Positions 17,801 to 27,298 of a DNA stretch of 64,000 nt are shown one piece after another. Under the pieces are notes generated by a model. That model made no database searches, had not been told where the DNA came from, and worked only from the letters and a program-made list of their open reading frames with translations. The translations under genes and the position numbers were made by a program. Positions within the stretch are counted from its first letter, which is position 1, and each line of letters begins with the position of its first letter. The DNA comes from Bacteroidota bacterium (GTDB taxonomy: Bacteria; Bacteroidota; Bacteroidia; B-17B0; Aurantibacillaceae): the NCBI GenBank assembly GCA_021155905.1, contig JAJNBG010000010.1:1-64000 (forward strand), written 5' to 3'.

Positions 17801-18446
17801 CGAAAGTAGAAGAGGGCGAATAATAGGTTCCATCTACAGGTGCCGTACCACTGACAGTTTGATTCCGTACTGAAACAACACTCCAGTTGGCGCCGGTTCC
17901 TGTCACACTTAAGGTCGCGGTTGTTGCCCCTGGAGTTCCAACCAAAGTCATCGTTGGTTCAGCCGTTGGCTTTGTAGCTAATGTGTAATGCTGCTCCCTG
18001 TTATTTGAAGTATAAGACGTATTTAATAAATAACCGATGCCTCCGGTACAGTTCCCGAAAGTATATTGCAAACAGCCATAGTTGTAGCTGTAAACTACCG
18101 CTTCGTAATTTGTATTAGGCGTCAAACCAGTTACTGTTACTGAATTGCCCGACCCTTTGTAAACGATCGTATTAAAAACGCCGTATGAAGTTCCGTTACC
18201 GTATACTGAGCTGGCTGAATACGAAGGCATGTTAGAATTGGATGGAAGACTATTGGAAGAGGATGTCTGGTGCATCACCACTAATTCATAGGTTCCGCTT
18301 CCGGAAGTCCAGTCTATTTTCATAGACGTCGGCGTAATATTTGTCATCGTAACGTTAGATGCCTGGGTTCCCGGAGTGGTAATTGCAGTCTGTCCAAAAA
18401 CGATTGTAGTTAAAATGAAGAAAACAGAAGATAAAAGTTGTTTCAT
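14835..18446 (-). CDS. Secreted multi-domain protein with T9SS type A sorting domain
   Basis: The 1203-residue exported protein has a signal peptide (MKQLLSSVFFILTTIVFGQ) and fibronectin-III-like domains near the N-terminus (SMKIDWTSGSGTYELVVM). A series of Ig/PKD-like modules follows, with repeated ITVNYG/ISVNF...CG motifs. One clear PKD domain lies near 575-655 (ADFLTSNTSPCAGSSITYTS...YTWNFG). A second fibronectin-like pair lies near 970-1110. The type A T9SS sorting domain (about 1125-1203) has LYPNPTKDVFDIEF and SSGIYFVVVKT. No catalytic domain is visible, so a cell-surface or matrix role is likely. Its own terminator follows. Confidence 0.88.
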   Translation of the reverse strand: MKQLLSSVFFILTTIVFGQTAITTPGTQASNVTMTNITPTSMKIDWTSGSGTYELVVMHQTSSSNSLPSNSNMPSYSASSVYGNGTSYGVFNTIVYKGSGNSVTVTGLTPNTNYEAVVYSYNYGCLQYTFGNCTGGIGYLLNTSYTSNNREQHYTLATKPTAEPTMTLVGTPGATTATLSVTGTGANWSVVSVRNQTVSGTAPVDGTYYSPSSTFGFGAQMGGTGSYNYTTYFSSPNGTINLTNLQPATSYHARAYSCNGTGSSLNNSYNYYGYDLVSFSTYNTPPTLNAVSNYTVCQDAPTSTVSLSGIGDGSSAETQTVSFAAYSNNTTLIPNPTITYTHPNSTGTLTFKPNAGQSGTAIVSVYEYDGGPNNNVTIRNFTVTVLGIPAAAGAISTATTTLCKVRNGVVFTVPAIANTTTYNWSLPPNATVTAGANTNSITVNFNVTTSSYNVKVYGSNTNGCGSGANSSLQINFDDVPTTANAGPNQLICNNLVGMAANTPSVGTGAWTFCSAVAGALTPTTSPNANLSVLNNQTVTAVWTVTNGVCPASNSTVTVTNINGSPSCNPDADFLTSNTSPCAGSSITYTSTSIGATSYTWNFGATATPSVSNASTVSVVYSSVGPKTVTLTINSVAGLDTEIKTNYINVITTPSAPLAISGNTSVCQGETAEPYSISTVSTAIGYSWSFPSGVVQNTGGNSSSISVNFSTTASNGNVGVSAYNACGASSVTTLSVTASLLPTTAPTITGSNTVCQGQNAVVYVANNLNNAISYTWGTPNGATIIGGINTKTITVNYGNAAVSGSISAFGTNTCGIGGTKNKAIIVNPLPEAAGIISGSTSNLTCPLSTNINYSIVAVPNATAYAWVYPAGYSVASGGTSNSIFLDASVGASNGVIKVVGMNACGNGDTSSVLSVNIDGLPAQQICVVTVDSSSVHNEIFWQKNGVSNVDSFRVYRVQSVTVDTLIGTVDYADLSRMVDVTANPNVTSFTYKIAAVDFCGNEGPKSGEHQSIHLQSIYTPAPQKMDLSWNLYSGATVSNYRVLRDTNNSGNWIPLINNLAPNATSYTDYTIPAGALSVQYRVDVIWSNSCDPTAKVAQSIVNTTKSNTKDFVISIPTSIESQNELLNSMTLYPNPTKDVFDIEFKSGFDSFDVEIYNQLGSLLLSKHITYTDKASIDISELSSGIYFVVVKTKMGTATKRVSKL

Positions 18447-18472
18447 GTTAGATGAATTATAATTTTTCGTGC

Positions 18473-18480
18473 CAAAAATA
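18473..18480 (-). promoter_or_regulatory. -7 box for the 1203-residue T9SS gene
   Basis: On the minus strand TATTTTTG matches TAnnTTTG exactly, 26 bases before the ATG. No good -33 TTTG lies at the expected distance. Confidence 0.4.
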
Positions 18481-18543
18481 TAAAAAAAATCCTCACATAT
18501 TATTGGAAAGTACTAACAAAAAGGCGCAGAAACTGTTAAATGT

Positions 18544-19113
18544 CTATTCAGACCAGCGAAAACTATTAATTTCCAGTCCTGCCAGGTCAAGTACGCGGTC
18601 AACCACTGTAGACGCAAGCTCTTCAAAGGTTTTGGGGTTGCTGTAAAACGAAGGAGATGCCGGGCAAATAATTCCGCCGGCCTGGGTCACGGTTTGCATA
18701 TTGTTAATATGGATCAGGCTATAAGGCGTGTCCCGAACCATGAGAATTAATTTACGTCTCTCCTTTAAAATCACATCAGCGGCTCTGGTGGTGAGGTCAT
18801 TGCTAATACCAGAAGCAATGCGCGCCATAGTACCCATACTGCAGGGGCAAACAATCATAGTTGTATATTTTGCAGAGCCTGAAGCAAAAGGCGCATAGAA
18901 GTTGTTCTTGTCATAAAAAGTAAACTGATCATAATTTTTATATGCCTCATTGCCTAATTCATGTTTCCACACATCTTTGGCATTATCGCTCATGACAATA
19001 CCTACCTGTTCAATTTGAGCCGATAGCTGCGACAGCTTATCCAATAATACTTTGGCGTATATACTACCACTTGCACCGGTAATTGAGATGATTATTTTAT
19101 GTTTTGCTGTCAA
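18544..19113 (-). CDS. ubiX: Flavin prenyltransferase UbiX
   Basis: The 189-residue enzyme attaches a dimethylallyl group to FMN to make the prenyl-FMN cofactor used by UbiD-type decarboxylases. ITGASGSIYA near the N-terminus binds phosphate. PCSMGTMARIASGISNDLTTRAADV (about 93-117) and KERRKLILMVRDTP are family hallmarks. No UbiD is in the window. The start codon is TTG, overlapping the TGA stop of the upstream beta-barrel gene by 4 bases, so the two are translationally coupled. No in-frame ATG fits the family start. Confidence 0.92.
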   Translation of the reverse strand: MTAKHKIIISITGASGSIYAKVLLDKLSQLSAQIEQVGIVMSDNAKDVWKHELGNEAYKNYDQFTFYDKNNFYAPFASGSAKYTTMIVCPCSMGTMARIASGISNDLTTRAADVILKERRKLILMVRDTPYSLIHINNMQTVTQAGGIICPASPSFYSNPKTFEELASTVVDRVLDLAGLEINSFRWSE

Positions 19114-19772
19114 TTTTTTTTCTTTGGAATAATCCTGTAACCTAATGTAAATTCTAAAATATTATTGTAATATCCTTTATTAAATGTTCGGGCAATAATG
19201 TTGTTGTAATAAATTGCCTGTTTGATCCGGTTTGGCCTGGTAGTAATAAAGGAATTACTGCTTCTAAAATTAACAAACCATTTTGGATTAATGTTATAAC
19301 CTAAGCCGATTTTTACAGAATAATCAAATTTTTGAAACGGAAATATCCCTGTATATACCATATTCTGATCACCTTCATAATAATTAATTAAATAGGCAGC
19401 GGATACTCCTGCATCGAAAATAAATTTTTGCTGCGTATAGGTAACTAATAAGGGCACTTCCAGGTAATTTAAATTAAGGTAATAAGCGGTGAAATCATTT
19501 TTTGTGGGATTTTGATTTTTTCTTGCTCCTTTTTGAATAAATAAAAATGATAAACTCATACTTGCTTTTTCTGAAAATACCGTTTCAACTCCAATACCGC
19601 CCATGCCTCCTAGTTTATGAAAGCCACTATAAGAATCTCCATGAACCTGGGATGGTGAAACACCAGCCATTAATAGTAAATGAAAAGTGTTTCCATTCTT
19701 ACTGACAGGAAGGTTCTCCTGGCTGAAAATGCAAAAGGGAAAAAGGATTAGTATGAATGCGAGGAATTTCAA
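19110..19772 (-). CDS. PorT-type outer membrane beta-barrel protein
   Basis: The 220-residue protein has a signal peptide (MKFLAFILILFPFCIFSQ) and the strand pattern of the Bacteroidota outer-membrane beta-barrel family (PF13568-like). It has a GVSPSQVHGDSYSGFHKLGGMGGIGVE start, FLFIQKGARK, LEVPLLVTYTQQKFIFDAGVSAAYL and a terminal FTLGYRI. The function is unknown; PorT itself is a T9SS assembly factor, but this general family is much broader. The start codon is TTG, with no alternative ATG before residue 34. It overlaps ubiX. Confidence 0.75.
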   Translation of the reverse strand: MKFLAFILILFPFCIFSQENLPVSKNGNTFHLLLMAGVSPSQVHGDSYSGFHKLGGMGGIGVETVFSEKASMSLSFLFIQKGARKNQNPTKNDFTAYYLNLNYLEVPLLVTYTQQKFIFDAGVSAAYLINYYEGDQNMVYTGIFPFQKFDYSVKIGLGYNINPKWFVNFRSSNSFITTRPNRIKQAIYYNNIIARTFNKGYYNNILEFTLGYRIIPKKKN

Positions 19773-19794
19773 AACAGTCTAAAAGTACTAAAAT

Positions 19795-20172
19795 CTATAT
19801 AAACTGGATAATCCATTCCTGGGCTTCTTCTTTCGAATTAAAAAATCTGGTTGGCCTTTCAGGTTTATAGAACTTTAAATAAAAGTTACCGAATATGCGT
19901 TGAGGCATAGAGCTTACGATAAAGGCAGAGGCTTTTGAGTAAGGCATGTTCTCATTTTTTGAAATGTATTTTAAGGTCTCAATATTAGTGGTAGAAAATA
20001 GTCCTCCTGATACCAGTATTGGGAGTTTTTGTCCGCTAACTTCTTTTTGAGCGGCTTTAATCATTTTCACATCCTCGATACGAACTTCAACCCTATCTTT
20101 TATCTCCAGTTCGTAATATCCTTTTTCATTTAAGTGAAGGATGAATTTATTATTTGAAATGGTTGTAGGCAA
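19795..20172 (-). CDS. STAS/SpoIIAA-like small protein, paralogue 1
   Basis: The 125-residue cytoplasmic protein is clearly related to the next one upstream. Both end SMPQRIFGNFYLKFYKPERP or the like, followed by TRFFN and a W close to the C-terminus. Alternating strands and helices suggest a STAS/SpoIIAA-like fold. The serine-containing phosphorylation loop of classical anti-anti-sigma factors is not obvious, though TTNIETL/STNIDLL is conserved between the pair. The start is TTG, 18 bases after the stop of the paralogue. The function is unknown. Confidence 0.65.
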   Translation of the reverse strand: MPTTISNNKFILHLNEKGYYELEIKDRVEVRIEDVKMIKAAQKEVSGQKLPILVSGGLFSTTNIETLKYISKNENMPYSKASAFIVSSMPQRIFGNFYLKFYKPERPTRFFNSKEEAQEWIIQFI

Positions 20173-20190
20173 AATAAATGCTTTAAAGTT

Positions 20191-20583
20191 TTAAGAGGCC
20201 AAATAATCTTTTAACCAGATAAGTGCTGTTTCCGGTTCGTTAAAAAATCTTGTCGGTCGTTCCGGTTTATTGATCTTAATATAAAAATTGGCCAGGATTC
20301 TCTGTGACATGGAGCTCAACACAAAGGCATCCGCAACGGAATAGGGATTAAATGCTTTTTTTGCGAGCGTGTTCAGTAAATCAATATTGGTAGATGCCTG
20401 TTCTGCGCATAGCACCAGAGAGGGGATTAATTTTGCGCCCAACTCTTTTTGACCTTTTACCAGGATTTTAAGATCATCAACTGTAAATTCGTCGTCTCCA
20501 AAAATTCTGATTAGGTAATAACCATCTTCGTGAACTTCCAGTTCAAAATTGTGAGTAGTTATTTTCTTTGATTCACTTACCAT
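20191..20583 (-). CDS. STAS/SpoIIAA-like small protein, paralogue 2
   Basis: The 130-residue partner of 19795-20172 is the first gene of this four-gene minus-strand run. Shared elements with the paralogue are EDGYYLIRI, the VxDLKxLxKGQKEL helix, STNIDLL, SMSQRILANFYIKINKPERP and TRFFNEPETALIWL. It has no signal peptide or membrane helix. It begins with ATG and lies downstream of the pruA terminator, so it should have its own promoter. A tandem duplication origin is likely. Confidence 0.65.
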   Translation of the reverse strand: MVSESKKITTHNFELEVHEDGYYLIRIFGDDEFTVDDLKILVKGQKELGAKLIPSLVLCAEQASTNIDLLNTLAKKAFNPYSVADAFVLSSMSQRILANFYIKINKPERPTRFFNEPETALIWLKDYLAS

Positions 20584-20612
20584 AAATCACTTGTGGATAT
20601 TAGAAGTTTAGT

Positions 20613-20643
20613 TAAATATACACTCATTTTGGACTTCTCCTAA
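20613..20643 (-). promoter_or_regulatory. Possible promoter for the STAS-barrel-ubiX run
   Basis: On the minus strand TTAG, 19 bases, then TATATTTA. This is the Bacteroidota layout with one mismatch in each box. It lies between the pruA terminator and the first STAS-like ATG. Confidence 0.3.
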
Positions 20644-20661
20644 TTTTTTTCGGTGAACAGC

Positions 20662-20692
20662 AAAAAAATCCCCCGGTTTTGAGGCGGGGGAT
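20662..20692 (-). terminator. Intrinsic terminator of pruA
   Basis: On the minus strand ATCCCCC pairs with GGGGGAT around an 11-base loop, followed by seven Ts. It lies just after the pruA stop. Confidence 0.85.
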
Positions 20693-20704
20693 GGGTGGTT
20701 TACA

Positions 20705-22336
20705 TTAATCTGCTTGTAAAAAAGGATATTTATAATCTGAGGGAGGTGTAAATGTCTCTTTAATTGTTCTTGGAGAGACCCAACGCAGCAAATTAATTTT
20801 TGCTCCGGCCTTATCGTTTGTACCGCTGCCTCGCGCACCACCAAATGGCTGCTGGCCAACAACGGCACCTGTACATTTATCATTAATGTAAAAATTACCG
20901 GCTGCGTTACTTAATTTTTTGGTTGCCAACTCTAATGCGTAGCGATCCTGACCCAGGATGGCACCTGTTAATGCATAAATGGATGTCGAATCTACCAGTT
21001 CCAGTGTTTCCTCAAACTTGTCCGCATCATATACAAAAATCGTAAGTACCGGTCCGAACAATTCTTCACACATGGTTACATATTTCGGATCTTTGGCTAC
21101 GATGATGGTTGGCTCGATGAAATAACCCTTGCTCTTATCATAATTTCCACCCGCGATGATTTCCACATTGCTGTCTTTTTTCGCAGCATCGATGTACTTC
21201 GCTAATTTGTCAAAGCTCTTTTCGTCAATAACGGCATTAATAAAATTGGTAAAGTCTTCCGTCGGCCCCATCTTCATGTCTTTCAAATCCGCCAGTACAT
21301 AGTTTTTTACTTCTTCCCATAAATTTGAAGGAACGTATGCGCGGGAAGCAGCTGAACATTTTTGCCCCTGGTACTCAAAAGCTCCACGGGAAATAGCAAC
21401 AGCTAATGATTTTGTTTCCGCTGATTTGTGAGCCATGATAAAATCCTTTCCACCTGTTTCTCCAACAATGCGCGGATAAGATCTGTATTTATGAATGTTA
21501 TTCCCGATGGTTTGCCAGATGTTCTGGAAAACTTCCGTGCTTCCTGTAAAATGAATACCCGCAAAGTCTCTGTGATTAAAGATCACTTCCGCTGCATCAG
21601 GTCCGCTTGGGTAAATTAAATTAATCACACCGGCCGGAACACCAGCTTTCATGAAAATTTCCATTAATACGTTGGCACTGTAAACCTGAGTATTACTTGG
21701 TTTCCAAACTACCACGTTGCCCATCATGGCGCAACTAGTTGGTAAATTACCTGCTATGGCTGTAAAGTTAAATGGCGTTAAGGCATAAATAAAACCTTCC
21801 AAAGGTCTCCATTCTAAACGGTTCCATACACCTGGACCGGAGATTGGCTGTTCTGCATAAATCTCTGTCATGTACTGAACATTGAAACGTAAAAAATCAA
21901 TGATCTCACAGGCACTGTCAATTTCTGCCTGGAACGCGTTCTTGCTTTGTCCAAGCATGGTTGCGGCATTCAGTTTAGCGCGGTATGGACCAGCAATTAA
22001 TTCGGCAGCTTTTAAAAAGATACTTGCTCTGTGTTCCCATGCAAGGTTTGCCCATTGTTCCTTTGCGGCCAATGCCGCCTTAATGGCTTGTTCTACATGG
22101 CTTTTATCACTTTTATGAAAATGCCCTAATACATGCTGATGATCATGCGGCGGGTGAATACGTGAAAGTACATGACTTTCCACTTCTTCGCCACCAATAT
22201 ACATCGGAATATTGATTTCTTTGCTGCGCAAATGAGCAAGCATGGCCTGTAACTCTTTGCGCTCAGGGCTTCCGGCCGCATAGCTTTTGATAGGTTCATT
22301 AGCCGCAACCGGCACTTTATAAATTCCTTTTGGCAT
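20705..22336 (-). CDS. pruA: L-glutamate gamma-semialdehyde (P5C) dehydrogenase
   Basis: The 543-residue aldehyde dehydrogenase oxidises pyrroline-5-carboxylate/glutamate semialdehyde to glutamate with NAD, the second step of proline breakdown. It has the length of the single-function 1-pyrroline-5-carboxylate dehydrogenase family. TPFNFTAIAGNLPT and WKPSNTQ build the cofactor site. HFTGSTEVF, VGETGGKDF (general-base Glu) and GQKCSAASR (nucleophile Cys) form the active site. No proline dehydrogenase gene (putA/prodh) lies next to it. It is transcribed alone and ends in its own terminator. Confidence 0.92.
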   Translation of the reverse strand: MPKGIYKVPVAANEPIKSYAAGSPERKELQAMLAHLRSKEINIPMYIGGEEVESHVLSRIHPPHDHQHVLGHFHKSDKSHVEQAIKAALAAKEQWANLAWEHRASIFLKAAELIAGPYRAKLNAATMLGQSKNAFQAEIDSACEIIDFLRFNVQYMTEIYAEQPISGPGVWNRLEWRPLEGFIYALTPFNFTAIAGNLPTSCAMMGNVVVWKPSNTQVYSANVLMEIFMKAGVPAGVINLIYPSGPDAAEVIFNHRDFAGIHFTGSTEVFQNIWQTIGNNIHKYRSYPRIVGETGGKDFIMAHKSAETKSLAVAISRGAFEYQGQKCSAASRAYVPSNLWEEVKNYVLADLKDMKMGPTEDFTNFINAVIDEKSFDKLAKYIDAAKKDSNVEIIAGGNYDKSKGYFIEPTIIVAKDPKYVTMCEELFGPVLTIFVYDADKFEETLELVDSTSIYALTGAILGQDRYALELATKKLSNAAGNFYINDKCTGAVVGQQPFGGARGSGTNDKAGAKINLLRWVSPRTIKETFTPPSDYKYPFLQAD

Positions 22337-22437
22337 AGTTTAAATTTTTGGTGAGCGAAGTTACTTTTTTTTGGATAAAAGATAAAGGAATTCAGATAAA
22401 AGATACGTTAAATCTCCTTAATCAAGGTCCCTAATAC

Positions 22438-22468
22438 TTTGTCTGCTTCTTTAATTTTCCTATCTTTG
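22438..22468 (+). promoter_or_regulatory. Consensus Bacteroidota promoter for the ABC-F gene
   Basis: TTTG (22438-22441), exactly 19 bases, then TATCTTTG (22461-22468). Both boxes match the sigma-ABfr consensus. The ATG follows at 22488, giving a very short leader. Confidence 0.75.
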
Positions 22469-22484
22469 CCGACTAAATTTTTGA

Positions 22485-24110
<1,626 letters not shown>

Positions 24111-24131
24111 TAGCATCTGAATATTTAAATA

Positions 24132-24163
24132 GACCTGTCAGAAAAGCTGGCGGGTCTTTTTAT
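24132..24163 (+). terminator. Intrinsic terminator of the ABC-F gene
   Basis: GACCTGTCAG pairs with CTGGCGGGTC (two G-T pairs) around a 5-base loop, followed by TTTTTATTTT. Confidence 0.8.
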
Positions 24164-24244
24164 TTTAGTATTCTTTAAGAACATGTCACTCAGATTCCTA
24201 AATAAATTTTCTGTAACTTTCCGTCATAATCCAGTTATAAATAA

Positions 24245-25183
24245 ATGCGGAACCTCATTCTCGTTATTTTCACAGCACTTGTTTGTCAATGCGCCTATGC
24301 TCAGTTATCACAAGCAGAGCAAAAATTTTATGCTGATTTAGAAGATTCCCTGAAGCACATTTCCCGAAAAGTCTTTTTTAGTAAAAAAGAAAGCAATCGA
24401 TTTGAAGCTAATAAACAATTACTGGCATTATGGAATGAAGTATTAAAAGATGAAAAATCCATGCAGTATCCCTTTGATAGTTTAAAAAATGACATTTCCC
24501 TGTTAATGGCGCCTGATAAAAAATTCAGGATCATCACCTGGAACATTCTGAAAGAAGATCAGACACATGCCTTTTTTGGATTTATTCAGGTGAACAATTC
24601 AAAGACCGTTAAAAAAGGACTATTGAAAAAGGAAACCACATCGCAGTATGAAGTATTTCCCCTGGCTGATAAATCGGCGACCGTTAAAACTCCCGAAAAT
24701 TATGTATCGGATCATTCCAAATGGTTCGGTATGTTGTACGTGAATGTTATTAAGTCAGATGAAGATTTCTATACGTTGCTTGCCTGGGATGGAAACGACA
24801 AATTAACGCAGCGGAAGTTCATTGATATCCTTTCTTTTAAACCTGATGGTACACCGGTGTTCGGAAAAGATGTGTTTAAATTCCCGGGTAAATTTGCCAA
24901 ACGCATCATGTTTGAATACGCGAGCGAAGTAGCGATGTCTCTAAAATATAATGAAAACAGAAAACAAATTATTTTCAGTCACCTGGCACCGAACAGTTTG
25001 GACCCGACCCTCGAAGGACAGTTTCAGTATTATGGACCGGACGGAAGCTTTGACGCTTTATCTATGAAAAAAGGGAAATGGGTATATGAGCCGGCCATTG
25101 ATATCCGGAAGGATAAGGATAAAACAGATAACGTGAAGAAGCCTGAACCGGGCAAACAAACACCGGTTTATAAACCTAAGTAA
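24245..25183 (+). CDS. Secreted protein of unknown function
   Basis: The 312-residue protein has a signal peptide (MRNLILVIFTALVCQCAYAQ). The rest is a soluble, mixed alpha/beta domain with no motif I recognise. Notable stretches are FRIITWNILKEDQTHAFFGF (about 94-113) and FYTLLAWDGNDK (about 178-189). The tail (about 285-312) is rich in Lys and Pro, and probably disordered. It looks like a conserved periplasmic or surface protein of Bacteroidota. It precedes the OmpA-type gene by 75 bases on the same strand, but a shared transcript is uncertain. Confidence 0.6.
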   Translation: MRNLILVIFTALVCQCAYAQLSQAEQKFYADLEDSLKHISRKVFFSKKESNRFEANKQLLALWNEVLKDEKSMQYPFDSLKNDISLLMAPDKKFRIITWNILKEDQTHAFFGFIQVNNSKTVKKGLLKKETTSQYEVFPLADKSATVKTPENYVSDHSKWFGMLYVNVIKSDEDFYTLLAWDGNDKLTQRKFIDILSFKPDGTPVFGKDVFKFPGKFAKRIMFEYASEVAMSLKYNENRKQIIFSHLAPNSLDPTLEGQFQYYGPDGSFDALSMKKGKWVYEPAIDIRKDKDKTDNVKKPEPGKQTPVYKPK

Positions 25184-25258
25184 GTTTAAAAAAATATAAA
25201 GATGTAAGGCTTAACATGATTAAACTCGCTACTTTATACCTTGATTAATTTCAAAAAT

Positions 25259-27286
25259 ATGGTAAAACAATTTATACTTTTTTCATTTTTAGTTTTAAAT
25301 ACTTCTTTGTTCGCGCAGGAAGAAGAGGAATCTGTATCGAAGTTCTGTGTGGAGATCGATAATAAAAAAGCACTGAAGCTCTATGAAAAAGCAATTGATA
25401 AAAAAAAGTACAAAAAAGTAGAGCGCCTTGGCTTCCTGAGAGAGTTATTGGATATGGAACCCGATTTTGCAGAAGCAAATATGGCCATGGCACGCGAGAT
25501 TGTGGTACATAGCAAGCTGGAAAATAAATCGTTTGGAGCAGCAGTACCATTTTTTTTGAAAGCCATTGCAGTTTGTCCTCAAATTCATTCTGAGCCTTAC
25601 TATTACATCGGTTTCAATTACTATGAGGAAACCAAAAATGATTCGGCCATTAAATACCTGACGCAGTTTCTGAAGTTTAAGGACGATGATGATAAAAAAT
25701 TTGCCAAGGAATACGAGGGCCAGATTTACCAGGCAAAAGAAATGATCAAGTATGCAAAAAAGGAAGGCGAGTTAAAGAAGAAAATCGTTCCTTTTGATCC
25801 CAAAGTTGTTACCGGGGTCTCAACCAAAACAGACGAATATCTGGCATATATTTCACCAGACGATAAGTTGTGTTTTTTTACGCGCAAAGTCCCTTTAAAA
25901 TCCATGAATACGGTGAAGGCACTGGACGGCGAAAAAGAAATGTTTATGGTGGCAACCCGTGACAACACCGGTGTATTCAACAAGGGGGAACCAATGTCGC
26001 CACCGTTTAACACCACGGATGATAATCAGGGAGGATGTACTATCTCCATCGATAATAAATTTTTATATTTTGCCATGAGTCGACAGGAAGGTGGTGCACA
26101 ACCCAATTGTGATATTTACATGAGTAAAAATGAAGATGAGTACTGGAGTGACATTGTGAAGATTGGCGCTAACGTTAATCACCCAGTATACTGGGATTCC
26201 CAGCCAACCTTAAGTGCCGACGGCAATGCCTTGTTTTTTGCCAGCGATCGTCCGGGCGGTTATGGAGGAATAGATTTGTATGTAACCCGTAAAGATCCAA
26301 AAACAGGAGTATGGGGAGTGCCAAAAAATTTAGGACCAAAGATCAATACCCAGGGGCATGAAAAAACGCCTTTTATCCATTCCGACAGCGAAACTCTTTA
26401 TTTTAGCAGTGACGGGCATTATGGTTTTGGAGGCATGGATATTTTCTTTATCCGTAAAAATGAAAAAGGGGAATGGATGGAACCGGAGAATATCGGATAT
26501 CCTATAAACACTGAAGCAGATGATGTTGGTTTTTTTGTGAGTACAGACAGTAAGACCGGTTATTTCTTTTCATATGATGAAGGAAAAATGAGAGGCAAAG
26601 GTGTTGGCCGTTATGACCTGTACTCGTTTGAATTATACAAGGAAGCCCGCCCGCAGGAAACCACATTTTTATCGGGAGCATTAAAAGACAAATCGGGCAA
26701 TAAAATTGAAGGTGCCAATGTTGAGATTACAAATACGGTTACAAAAGAAAAAACAATGGCTGTAGTGGATTCCATCAATGGAACATATATGGTGGCCGTT
26801 AATCTGAAAAAGAAAGATGATTTGCTAATCACTGTCAAAAAGGATAATTATGCGTTTTCATCCAAAGTAGTGAGTATTAAAGAAGCGAGTTTTGAAAATA
26901 AGCCGAAACCGGTTGAAATGGAAATCAATGAAGCGTCAGAGGGTAATTCGTTTGTACTTAATAATTTATATTATAATACAAATTCAGCGGATCTGAAACC
27001 AGAATCTTTTGTAGTACTCGAATCCTTTGCAGAATATTTAACCGAGAATCCATCCATTCAAATAGAAATCCAGGGACACACAGATAATGTAGGTGCAGTA
27101 AAGGCCAACGAGGCTTTATCTGCTAACCGTGCTTATACAGTGAAAGCATTCCTGGAGGAAAAAGGAGTGGACGGAAAACGGATTTCAGCAAAAGGTTATG
27201 GTCCTAATAAACCCATAGCGCCGAACACTTCAGAAGACGGAAGAGCGAAGAACAGAAGGACAGAATTCCTGATTGTTGCGAAATAA
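25259..27286 (+). CDS. OmpA-family protein with TPR, beta-propeller and CRD (PorE-like architecture)
   Basis: The 675-residue envelope protein starts at ATG 25259, which gives the signal peptide MVKQFILFSFLVLNTSLFAQ. The track start at 25241 is a TTG. Domains in order are a TPR-like helical region (about 25-150), a PD40/WD40-like beta-propeller (about 185-460) with FFASDRPGGYGGIDLYV and YFSSDGHYGFGGMDIFF blades, a carboxypeptidase-regulatory-like domain (about 475-555), and an OmpA peptidoglycan-binding domain (about 565-675) with IQGHTDNVGA and NRRTEF. This order is that of PorE, which ties T9SS to peptidoglycan. However, PorE is a lipoprotein and no lipobox is seen here, so it may be a paralogue. 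Confidence 0.85.
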   Translation: MVKQFILFSFLVLNTSLFAQEEEESVSKFCVEIDNKKALKLYEKAIDKKKYKKVERLGFLRELLDMEPDFAEANMAMAREIVVHSKLENKSFGAAVPFFLKAIAVCPQIHSEPYYYIGFNYYEETKNDSAIKYLTQFLKFKDDDDKKFAKEYEGQIYQAKEMIKYAKKEGELKKKIVPFDPKVVTGVSTKTDEYLAYISPDDKLCFFTRKVPLKSMNTVKALDGEKEMFMVATRDNTGVFNKGEPMSPPFNTTDDNQGGCTISIDNKFLYFAMSRQEGGAQPNCDIYMSKNEDEYWSDIVKIGANVNHPVYWDSQPTLSADGNALFFASDRPGGYGGIDLYVTRKDPKTGVWGVPKNLGPKINTQGHEKTPFIHSDSETLYFSSDGHYGFGGMDIFFIRKNEKGEWMEPENIGYPINTEADDVGFFVSTDSKTGYFFSYDEGKMRGKGVGRYDLYSFELYKEARPQETTFLSGALKDKSGNKIEGANVEITNTVTKEKTMAVVDSINGTYMVAVNLKKKDDLLITVKKDNYAFSSKVVSIKEASFENKPKPVEMEINEASEGNSFVLNNLYYNTNSADLKPESFVVLESFAEYLTENPSIQIEIQGHTDNVGAVKANEALSANRAYTVKAFLEEKGVDGKRISAKGYGPNKPIAPNTSEDGRAKNRRTEFLIVAK

Positions 27287-27298
27287 TTTATCGACCGC

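Noticed and set aside
20608-20883. 91-residue minus-strand ORF ending after pruA
   Set aside because: It runs in another frame through the end of pruA and its terminator hairpin, and its product has no protein-like pattern.
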